Assembly (NCBI GenBank): GCA_017648525.1
Contig: JAGCIP010000086.1
Coordinates: forward strand, 1-16,452
Length of the DNA stretch: 16,452 bases
DNA from: Clostridia bacterium
GTDB taxonomy: Bacteria > Bacillota > Clostridia > Christensenellales > Borkfalkiaceae
Reading direction: 5' to 3'
Position numbers and translations under genes: made by a program. Shown piece after piece: positions 7,361 to 13,637 of the stretch (its first letter is position 1; each line of letters starts with the position of its first letter). Under the pieces are notes generated by a model. It was not told where the DNA came from. It did not search any database and saw nothing but the letters and a program-made list of their open reading frames with translations.

Positions 7361-9628
7361 TTATAATTTGTTTCTTTGGATTTTACCACTTATGGTTTTG
7401 GGAAGTTCGTCACGGAACACAACAACTCTTGGATATTTGTATGGAGCGGTGTGGTCCTTAACGTATTTTTGAATTTCTTTCTTTAATTCTTCCGTTCCCT
7501 CAGTACCCTTTGTCAAAACGATACTTGCTTTAACCACTTGTCCACGAACTTCGTCTGGAACGGCAGAAACACCACACTCTAAAACGTAAGGCAATTCCAT
7601 TATTACGCTTTCAATTTCAAACGGTCCTATTCTATAACCGCTAGACTTAATAACGTCGTCCACACGGCCAACGTACCAAAAATATCCGTCTTCATCACGC
7701 CAAGCGGTATCGCCTGTGTGATACAAACCGTCGTGCCATGCATCTTGTGTTTTTTCGTTGTCACGGTAATATTCTTTGAATAATCCGCAAGGTGTATTTT
7801 TTTCGGTATGAATTACTATTTCGCCAACTTCGCCCGCAGGGAGAGAATTGCCGTCACTATCTACAACGTCCACGTCGTATTGCGGGTTGGCTTTACCCAT
7901 AGCCCCGATTTTCGGCGTAGTTCCGTTAAGGTTTGCAATAGCAAGGGTAGTTTCTGTTTGACCAAAGCCTTCCATTATTTCTAAACCGGTTGCCTCTTTG
8001 AATTTGTTAAATACTTCGGGGTTAAGCGCTTCGCCAGCCGTTGTCATGTGGTGGATTGAAGATAGGTCGTATTTAGAAAGGTCGCCACGGATTAACATAC
8101 GGAGCATGGTGGGGGGAGCGCAAAAAGTGGTGATGTTGTATTTTGCAAACATAGGAAGAAGGTCGTTTTCGTCAAATCTATCAAAATCGTAAACGAAAAC
8201 CGCGCCTTCGCAAAGCCATTGTCCGTATAATTTACCCCAAAGCGATTTACCCCAGCCGGTATCGGATATAGTAAGATGTAATCCGTCACGCTCGCAACAA
8301 TGCCAGTATTTAGCCGTAACGAAATGTCCTAATGCATAAGTATGTTTATGAGCCGCCATTTTGGGGTTGCCGGTTGTTCCAGAAGTAAAGAACATCAATG
8401 CAGTTTCGTCCCCTTGAGAACAATCCAAAGGACGCTCGAATTTACCAGAGAAAAGCGAATATTCCTTATCAAAGTCGTGCCAGCCGTCTTTAGCCCCGCC
8501 GACCATAACGAGTTTTTCAACTTGCGGGCATTTTTTAGCAGCGCTTTCAGCATATTGATAGGTATCGCCGTCGGCAGTACATACGATTGCTTTAACGCCA
8601 GCGGAATTATATCTATATTCAAAGTCGTGTTCTTTAAGTTGGTTTGTTGCAGGGATTGCCACTGCACCAAGTTTATGGAGCGCAACCATACAGAACCAGA
8701 ATTGATAATGGCGTTTTAGAACGAGCATAACCTTATCGCCACGCTTGATGCCGAGCGAAGTAAAGTAGTTTGCTACTTGGTTAGATGCACGCTTGATGTC
8801 CTTAAAGGTAAACTTGCGTTCAAATTTGTTTTTGTCTAGGTGGAGCATTGCAAGTTTTTCGGGGTAACGATATGCAATTTCGTCCACGATATCGAAACCG
8901 AAGTTAAAGGTATCGGTATTTTTAAAGTTTATCGATTGTAATCTACCTTCTCCGTCTTCAACCGTTTCAACAAATTTTTCGCAAACGAGATTTTCGCTTG
9001 CTTTAGCGTTCATAACACTCTTTCTAACAACCGTTTCGGTTGAATTGTCGCCCGACATAACTACTGCAACGAAAGTACAACTTTTTCCGTCCACAGCAAT
9101 CATGCCGTGGGGGATAGAAGAATTATAGTAAATACTATCGCCTTCTTCTAAAAATTCCACGTGGTCGCCTACTTGAACTTTAAGTTTTCCGTTCAAAACA
9201 AGGTCGAATTCTTGACCGCTGTGGGTAGCAAGATGAATAGGTTTATTTTGTTGAGACGCAGAGTATTCGTAAGTAACGTAATACGGCTCTGCAAGTTTAT
9301 CTTTAAATTTGGGTGCAAGGTTAGCAATGTCAATACCGTTTTCTTTTGCGGTCTCTTGACCTTGACCTTTTCTCGTTACGGTGTAAGTCGAAAGTTTAGC
9401 CGAACTACCTTGCAACAAGTCCGCCATATCTACGCCGAAAATTAGCGCGCATTTATGAATAAACGAAAAGGGAATATCTACCTTTCCACTTTCGTATGAA
9501 AGGTAAGTGTTTTCGTCTACGTTAGTTTTTTCAGTCATTTCTTTTACGGAGAAACCAATAATTTCGCGCAACTCCTTAATTCTAGTCGCGACTTCTGATA
9601 ACTGATTTAAAGTGTTGTTTGTGTTCAT
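7361..9628 (-). CDS. XRE HTH - cupin - acyl-CoA synthetase fusion
   Basis: This 755-aa protein joins three modules. Residues about 12-72 form an XRE-type helix-turn-helix (IKELREIIGFSVKEMTEKTN, then YESGKVDIP). Residues about 115-190 form a cupin with candidate metal or ligand positions H132, H136, E140 and H174. Residues about 235-755 are a complete adenylate-forming acyl-CoA synthetase: TSGTTGNPK (415-423), GQTET (556-560), YHTGD (636-640), GRVDD (654-658) and SGKIQR with catalytic K749. The enzyme part resembles medium-chain or branched-acid acyl-CoA synthetases (acid + ATP + CoA to acyl-CoA + AMP + PPi). CCTCCTT on the + strand at 9638-9644 (AAGGAGG on the coding strand) sets the start 9 nt away. 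XRE-cupin proteins are usually separate regulators, so this fusion may be both regulator and enzyme. A T-box leader precedes it, probably reading tRNA-Ile. No frameshift or stop separates the domains. Confidence 0.92.
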   Translation of the reverse strand: MNTNNTLNQLSEVATRIKELREIIGFSVKEMTEKTNVDENTYLSYESGKVDIPFSFIHKCALIFGVDMADLLQGSSAKLSTYTVTRKGQGQETAKENGIDIANLAPKFKDKLAEPYYVTYEYSASQQNKPIHLATHSGQEFDLVLNGKLKVQVGDHVEFLEEGDSIYYNSSIPHGMIAVDGKSCTFVAVVMSGDNSTETVVRKSVMNAKASENLVCEKFVETVEDGEGRLQSINFKNTDTFNFGFDIVDEIAYRYPEKLAMLHLDKNKFERKFTFKDIKRASNQVANYFTSLGIKRGDKVMLVLKRHYQFWFCMVALHKLGAVAIPATNQLKEHDFEYRYNSAGVKAIVCTADGDTYQYAESAAKKCPQVEKLVMVGGAKDGWHDFDKEYSLFSGKFERPLDCSQGDETALMFFTSGTTGNPKMAAHKHTYALGHFVTAKYWHCCERDGLHLTISDTGWGKSLWGKLYGQWLCEGAVFVYDFDRFDENDLLPMFAKYNITTFCAPPTMLRMLIRGDLSKYDLSSIHHMTTAGEALNPEVFNKFKEATGLEIMEGFGQTETTLAIANLNGTTPKIGAMGKANPQYDVDVVDSDGNSLPAGEVGEIVIHTEKNTPCGLFKEYYRDNEKTQDAWHDGLYHTGDTAWRDEDGYFWYVGRVDDVIKSSGYRIGPFEIESVIMELPYVLECGVSAVPDEVRGQVVKASIVLTKGTEGTEELKKEIQKYVKDHTAPYKYPRVVVFRDELPKTISGKIQRNKL

Positions 9629-9678
9629 GGCTTAAAACCTCCTTGAAAAATTTATATATTTTTTTACCTTAATAAAAC

Positions 9679-9716
9679 AAAAAACCCGTCGCAAAGCGTT
9701 TTGCTTTGAGACGGGT
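9679..9716 (-). terminator. T-box-controlled terminator of the HTH-cupin-acyl-CoA synthetase gene
   Basis: On the - strand, ACCCGTC and GACGGGT enclose an inner CAAAGC/GCTTTG stem, followed by six U residues (the A-run at 9679-9684 on the + strand). It lies directly after the T-box motif and 50 nt before the start codon. It is the default-off hairpin of the T-box switch. Confidence 0.93.
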
Positions 9717-9955
9717 ATAAAATACTCGCGGTACCACTCAAATTGCAGTTAAATAACTACCACTTTTAGAGTCTATTAACTCCTATGCACTGACGTAGCA
9801 AACACGGAAAACGCCTACTCATTAAACTTTTCGGGTTTTCGGCTCGGAAGTGATAAGATTTCTATTAGTTTTTATCGGGATTACACCGCCCCCGACTCTC
9901 TAAGAAAAACACGTTATAGAGTCCGTCTTCGTCATAGCCTTTAATTATTAAATCA
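9679..9955 (-). promoter_or_regulatory. T-box riboswitch, probably tRNA-Ile specific
   Basis: This leader terminates transcription unless uncharged tRNA pairs with it. The T-box motif AGTGGTACCGCGAG is on the - strand at about 9726-9739; its UGGU would pair with an ACCA tRNA 3' end. Stem I can be traced base by base: GGCT 9939-9936 with AGCC 9844-9841, GAAG 9930-9927 with CTTC 9850-9847, TCTAT 9920-9916 with ATAGA 9865-9861, and the distal TCGGG/CCCGA stem (9895-9891 with 9879-9875) after GAGAG. The specifier loop 3' side reads AATCTTATCA (9860-9851). The triplet one base before the lower stem is AUC (9854-9852), and the triplet after GAA is also AUC, so Ile is the best reading. Leu (CUU or UUA in other registers) is not excluded. 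The family call is firm and the specificity moderate. Confidence 0.92.
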
Positions 9956-9960
9956 AACAA

Positions 9961-9989
9961 AGTTTAACATTTCAAAAAATCTTTGTCAA
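9961..9989 (-). promoter_or_regulatory. Promoter of the leftward T-box leader
   Basis: On the - strand, TTGACA (9989-9984) and TAAACT (9966-9961) are separated by exactly 17 nt. Transcription would start near 9955, just before Stem I of the T-box. The -35 element is consensus. Confidence 0.82.
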
Positions 9990-10058
9990 GCATTTTGCGG
10001 TTGTTTGCAAATTTTTTATAGTTGCTAAAACTAAAAATTTAAAATTTTTCTAAAATTA

Positions 10059-10087
10059 TTGACATTTAGATTTTTAAGTGGTAAAAT
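10059..10087 (+). promoter_or_regulatory. Promoter of the rightward T-box leader
   Basis: TTGACA (10059-10064) and TAAAAT (10082-10087) are 17 nt apart. Very AT-rich DNA lies upstream (10010-10058) and may act as an UP element. Transcription would begin near 10094, just before the rightward T-box. It faces away from the leftward promoter, with about 70 nt between the two -35 boxes. Confidence 0.85.
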
Positions 10088-10093
10088 GTAAAA

Positions 10094-10372
10094 AAACAAA
10101 TGCGGAGAGCAAAAACTAGTAGGCTGGAAAGAACTTGGAGAGAGTTGTCGGTTGGTGCGAGACAAAAGGGGCGTCCTTCTGAATTCATTTTGTTAGCAGT
10201 GCGCTGAATGAGAGTAATCTTTAGTAGGTGGCAACGGGGGTTCCCGTCATAGAACAAGGGTATGATAGTACCTAATAAGGTCTGTATCGTGAGATATTGG
10301 CGAACTGGGGTGGTACCACGAGTAAAGTTAACTCGTCCTCTGTATTCAATCAAAGAATACAGAGGATTTTTT
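10094..10372 (+). promoter_or_regulatory. T-box riboswitch, probably tRNA-Phe specific
   Basis: This is a second T-box leader, in the + direction. It has the T-box motif GGGGTGGTACCACGAG (about 10307-10322) and a Stem I distal region of the GAGAGTTGTCGGTTGGTGCGA type (10139-10160). The specifier loop pairs AGTA (10117-10120) with GAA (10181-10183), the usual S-turn partners. The following triplet is UUC (10184-10186, Phe), then a purine, then a lower stem that pairs TTTTGTT (10188-10194) with AGCAAAA (10108-10114). The antiterminator uses CGAG/CTCG sequences that compete with the terminator at 10336-10372. The UGGU end-pairing element fits a tRNA with discriminator A. Phe specificity fits the downstream phenylacetate-CoA ligase. 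Confidence 0.94.
10336..10372 (+). terminator. T-box-controlled terminator of the paaK operon
   Basis: A 12-bp perfect stem (TCCTCTGTATTC 10336-10347 with 10355-10366) and a 7-nt loop are followed by TTTTTT (10367-10372). It overlaps the 3' part of the antiterminator and is the off-state hairpin of the Phe-type T-box. Confidence 0.94.
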
Positions 10373-10433
10373 ATTTTAATTTTGTCAGTTTTAAGCATAA
10401 ACTTAATTCGTATATAAACAAGGAGATATAATA

Positions 10434-11741
10434 ATGGCGCAAAATTATTATCAAAAAGACATTGAAACAATGCCTGTTGAAGATATTAAAAAACTTCAGT
10501 CTGAAAAACTTGTCAAGCAAGTTAAACACGTTTACGAAAACGTTGAATATTATCGCAAACTTATGGACGAAAAGGGTGTTAAACCAGACGATATTAAGGG
10601 AATTGAGGATTTACATAAATTACCTTTCATTAGCAAAGCGGACTTGCGAGATGCATATCCTTACGGACTTTTAGCAAAGCCATTAGATGAGTGTGTTCGT
10701 ATTCACTCTACTTCTGGAACTACTGGTCGTCGTGTGGTTGCTTTTTATACTCAACACGATATTGACCTTTGGGAAGATTGTTGCGCACGTGCAATAGTTG
10801 CCGCTGGCGGAAGTAAAAAAGACGTTTGCCAAGTTGCATACGGTTACGGGCTTTTCACAGGCGGTTCGGGGTTAAACGGTGGCTCTCACAAGGTCGGTTG
10901 TTTAACTTTGCCTATGTCGTCGGGAAATACCGAACGTCAAATTCAATTTATGATGGACTTAAACGCAACCATTATTTGTTGCACTCCGTCTTACGCTGCG
11001 TACATAGGCGAAACCTTAAAAGAACAAGGCTATAAACCTGAAGATATTCCGCTAAAAGCAGGTATTTTCGGCGCAGAACCTTGGACGGAAGAAATGCGTG
11101 AAAACATAGAAAAAACGCTTGGCATTAAAGCGTACGATATATATGGGCTTACTGAGACTTCTGGACCTGGGGTGGCGTTCGAGTGTAGCGAACAAACGGG
11201 CATGCACGTAAACGAAGACCACTTCTATGCGGAAATTATCGACCCCGACACGGGTGAAGTTCTCCCCGAAGGCTCTAAGGGTGAACTTGTTTTCACTTCT
11301 TTGGACAAAGAAGCGTTTCCGCTTTTGCGTTATCGTACGCGTGATATTTGCGTGCTTTCTCGCAAGAAATGTTCGTGCGGGCGTACGCTTATTAAAATGG
11401 CTAAGCCGATGGGAAGAACGGACGATATGCTTATAATTCGTGGTGTAAACGTATTCCCAAGCCAAATTGAAACTGTTTTACTCAACGAAGGGTATCAACC
11501 AAACTATCAAATTGTTGTTGATAGAGTGAACAACAACGATACTTTCGACGTAAAAGTTGAATTAACGCCCGAACAATTCACCGATAAGGTTGGCGAAGTT
11601 CTTGCAATGGAAAAATCACTTGCAAACGCAATGAAAACAATGCTTGGAATTAACCCATCAGTACACTTAGTTGCACCTAAAACTATTGCAAGAAGCGAAG
11701 GCAAAGCCGTGCGCGTTGTAGATAAGCGCAAATTGATATAA
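10434..11741 (+). CDS. paaK: Phenylacetate-CoA ligase
   Basis: This 435-aa adenylate-forming enzyme converts phenylacetate or related arylacetates with ATP and CoA to arylacetyl-CoA, AMP and PPi. Length and motifs fit the PaaK family: STSGTTG phosphate loop (92-98), FGAEPW (212-217), YGLTE (237-241), RYRTRD (299-304), GRTDDMLIIRGVNVFPSQIE (327-346) and C-terminal RSEGKAVRVVD with the expected catalytic Lys. AAGGAG (10420-10425) sets ATG 10434. A Phe-type T-box precedes it and an ACT-domain gene follows within 17 nt. In anaerobes this ligase commonly sits beside indolepyruvate:ferredoxin oxidoreductase (iorAB), which links arylacetyl-CoA to arylpyruvate; iorAB is not in this window. Control by Phe starvation argues for a Phe-making rather than Phe-degrading role here. 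Confidence 0.95.
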   Translation: MAQNYYQKDIETMPVEDIKKLQSEKLVKQVKHVYENVEYYRKLMDEKGVKPDDIKGIEDLHKLPFISKADLRDAYPYGLLAKPLDECVRIHSTSGTTGRRVVAFYTQHDIDLWEDCCARAIVAAGGSKKDVCQVAYGYGLFTGGSGLNGGSHKVGCLTLPMSSGNTERQIQFMMDLNATIICCTPSYAAYIGETLKEQGYKPEDIPLKAGIFGAEPWTEEMRENIEKTLGIKAYDIYGLTETSGPGVAFECSEQTGMHVNEDHFYAEIIDPDTGEVLPEGSKGELVFTSLDKEAFPLLRYRTRDICVLSRKKCSCGRTLIKMAKPMGRTDDMLIIRGVNVFPSQIETVLLNEGYQPNYQIVVDRVNNNDTFDVKVELTPEQFTDKVGEVLAMEKSLANAMKTMLGINPSVHLVAPKTIARSEGKAVRVVDKRKLI

Positions 11742-11758
11742 TGATAGGAGAGAATAAA

Positions 11759-12190
11759 ATGGCTATTAAACAATTAACAGTATTTGTTCAAAACAGCAAG
11801 GGAACTATCGTGTCTGTAACCGATATTCTTGCAAAAAACAACGTAAATATTAGGGCGCTTTCTATTGCGGAAACTAAAGATTTTGGGATTTTACGCCTTA
11901 TCGTAAACGACCAAGAGTTAGCGACTAAACTTCTTGAAGAAAACGACTATTTAATAAAAACAATAGATGTAATAGGCGTTAAAATCGGCGATAAGCCGGG
12001 CGAACTTACTTCTGCGCTTGCAGTGCTTGACAAAGCGGACATTAACGTTGAATATTTATATGCGTTTATGGCAAGAACGGAAAAACACGCTTACGTGGTT
12101 TTAAGGGTGGAAAACAATGAGTTGGCGCAAGCGGTGCTTTCTGATGCGGGATTTAAACTTATTACCGAACAAGACGTTTGCAAACTTTAA
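11759..12190 (+). CDS. Tandem ACT-domain amino-acid-binding protein
   Basis: This 143-aa protein consists almost entirely of two ACT domains (about residues 4-66 and 70-141). Each begins with a short strand and a Gly-rich turn (VFVQNSKGTIVSVTDIL; VKIGDKPGELTSALAVL). ACT pairs bind amino acids at domain interfaces and give allosteric control. An ATG at 11741 overlaps the paaK stop, but AGGAG at 11746-11750 is spaced 8 nt from ATG 11759, which is preferred. It is co-transcribed with paaK, a pairing seen widely in clostridia and archaea as I recall. It may sense Phe or another aromatic amino acid and modulate the ligase or its partner oxidoreductase. That partner is inferred. Confidence 0.9.
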   Translation: MAIKQLTVFVQNSKGTIVSVTDILAKNNVNIRALSIAETKDFGILRLIVNDQELATKLLEENDYLIKTIDVIGVKIGDKPGELTSALAVLDKADINVEYLYAFMARTEKHAYVVLRVENNELAQAVLSDAGFKLITEQDVCKL

Positions 12191-12203
12191 TAAAAGAAGA
12201 AGT

Positions 12204-12240
12204 TGCCGAACAATGTAATATCTTGTTCGGCATTGTTTTT
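12204..12240 (+). terminator. Terminator of the paaK-ACT operon
   Basis: A 10-bp perfect stem (TGCCGAACAA 12204-12213 with 12223-12232) and a 9-nt loop are followed by TTGTTTTTT, 13 nt after the ACT gene stop. Confidence 0.94.
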
Positions 12241-12300
12241 TAAAGTTTTGTAAAATACTAAAATGGAAAAGAAGTCTAATAGTTTTTTCTTGTAATTTTA

Positions 12301-12329
12301 TTGACTAATTTGCAATTTAATGATAGAAT
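12301..12329 (+). promoter_or_regulatory. Promoter of the alkaline phosphatase gene
   Basis: TTGACT (12301-12306) and TAGAAT (12324-12329) are separated by 17 nt, 33 nt before the start codon. No clear PHO-box repeat was recognised. Confidence 0.75.
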
Positions 12330-12361
12330 AAACTCATTAAATTTTAGAAAAGAGGAAGATT

Positions 12362-13489
12362 ATGAAGAGATTTTTCAGCAAAGCGATAGTATTCGTTCTA
12401 TCGATAACTATGTTGACAACCTGCTTTATCGGTTGTGCTCCAACCGGTGGTAATCCGCCCGCAGACGGCGGAATTAAGAACGTTATTCTCGTTATTGGCG
12501 ACGGTATGGGAATTGGGCAAATTAACGCAGGTAAAATGGACAAAGCTAACGACGTTTACGCCTTTTTGAATTGGACCAACGCAAGAGTTAACACTTCAAA
12601 TGCTACTGGCGGTGTCACAGATTCCGCTGCTGGCGGAACGGCAATTGCAACCGGAACGTTAACGACTAACGATTACGTCGGTTTAGCAACGGACGGTGAA
12701 ACTGAACTTGAAACCATTATGGACGTTGCAAAGGCATTAAATAAGAGCACGGGTATAGTAACAACCGATTACATTTACGAGGCGACCCCCGCATCTTTTT
12801 CTGCACACGCACAATCTAGGGAAGATATAGATACTATTATTGAATCACAAATCACGTCTTCAAACGTTGATATTTTCTGTGGCAAATATAGTGATGAATG
12901 CGCCGATTACGAATACGATATTGAAGAAAACGGCTACGCTTATTGTGAAAGTTTCCAAGCGATAGATAGCACCTTAGATAGTGCAAAACAATTCTGGTCA
13001 TTAAAGAATTATCCTTGGATGGACGGATTAAAGACGGCGGTAGAAAAAGTTATTAGCGTTTTAGAAAAAGATAACGACGGTTTCGTTTTAGTTGTTGAGC
13101 AAGCAGATATTGATAAATATTGCCACGAAAACAACTTGAAAAAGACTGCACAATGTGTTCAAAGTCTTAACAACACTGTTAACGCAATTATGAGTTGGTT
13201 AGGAAATCGCAACGATACGGCTGTTATCGTTACTGCTGACCACGAAACTGGCGGACTTTCGGTTAGAGATTCTTATGCGGAAGGTTATAAAAGCGACTGG
13301 ACAACCGAATCTATGGCAACCGCATATTATCGTTTTGAATCTGGAAATCACACTTCTGCGGAAGTAGGTTTCTATATCTATGGCGCAACGCCTAAGTTTG
13401 AAGATTTTGCTACCTACAAGAGAACTGACCTTATAAAGAATAAAGAAATCTATCAAATACTTAAATCATTGATAGAAGATAAAGATTAA
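12362..13489 (+). CDS. Lipoprotein alkaline phosphatase
   Basis: This 375-aa enzyme of the alkaline phosphatase family hydrolyses phosphate monoesters outside the cell. Residues 1-25 form a lipoprotein signal ending in the lipobox FIGC, with C25 as the lipidation site, so it is anchored to the outer face of the membrane. Active-site elements are in order: VIGDGMG with metal ligand D47, VTDSAAGGTA with nucleophile S88, DKYCH (D251 and H255), VTADHETGG (D293, H294) and GNHTSAE (H330). It is shorter than many family members (400-480 aa) but no core motif is missing. AGAGGAAG (12351-12358) precedes the ATG. It has its own promoter and terminator, so it is a single-gene unit, probably for phosphate scavenging. 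Confidence 0.93.
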   Translation: MKRFFSKAIVFVLSITMLTTCFIGCAPTGGNPPADGGIKNVILVIGDGMGIGQINAGKMDKANDVYAFLNWTNARVNTSNATGGVTDSAAGGTAIATGTLTTNDYVGLATDGETELETIMDVAKALNKSTGIVTTDYIYEATPASFSAHAQSREDIDTIIESQITSSNVDIFCGKYSDECADYEYDIEENGYAYCESFQAIDSTLDSAKQFWSLKNYPWMDGLKTAVEKVISVLEKDNDGFVLVVEQADIDKYCHENNLKKTAQCVQSLNNTVNAIMSWLGNRNDTAVIVTADHETGGLSVRDSYAEGYKSDWTTESMATAYYRFESGNHTSAEVGFYIYGATPKFEDFATYKRTDLIKNKEIYQILKSLIEDKD

Positions 13490-13501
13490 AAAAGAGAAAT
13501 T

Positions 13502-13534
13502 ACGCGCTTTACTATAAAGTAGGGCGCGTTTTTT
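13502..13534 (+). terminator. Terminator of the alkaline phosphatase gene
   Basis: ACGCGC (13502-13507) pairs with GCGCGT (13524-13529). The stem is extended by CTTTACT/AGTAGGG with two wobble pairs around an ATAA loop, and a run of six T follows (13529-13534). Confidence 0.92.
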
Positions 13535-13573
13535 GTAAAAATTATCAAATTTTATTCTTTTGTTGCTACCTTA

Positions 13574-13602
13574 TTGACGATAAGAAGAAAAAATGTTAAA
13601 AT
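13574..13602 (+). promoter_or_regulatory. Promoter of the glutamine synthetase gene
   Basis: TTGACG (13574-13579) and TAAAAT (13597-13602) have a 17-nt spacer and lie 35 nt before the ATG. No clear GlnR-type TGTNA-N7-TNACA operator was seen by eye. Confidence 0.8.
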
Positions 13603-13637
13603 AATTAATATAAACCTAAAAAAAGGAGTTTGTTTTT

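Noticed and set aside
8342..8719. Open frame of 125 codons on the + strand
   Set aside because: It lies antisense within the acyl-CoA synthetase domain, which has intact motifs on the - strand.
10010..10058. AT-rich near-palindromic tract between the divergent promoters, considered as a replication or regulator site
   Set aside because: No repeated boxes or clear operator are visible. Base composition of an UP-element region explains it.
10066..10470. Open frame of 134 codons on the - strand
   Set aside because: It runs antisense through the Phe-type T-box leader and the start of paaK, has no family resemblance, and is explained by the structured RNA on the other strand.
11052..11465. Open frame of 137 codons on the - strand
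   Set aside because: It is a shadow of paaK, whose + strand frame has every family motif. The product is Arg/Phe-rich with no recognisable domain.
11741..11758. ATG overlapping the paaK stop as start of the ACT protein
   Set aside because: AGGAG at 11746-11750 lies within this stretch and is spaced for ATG 11759, which also starts directly with the ACT strand.
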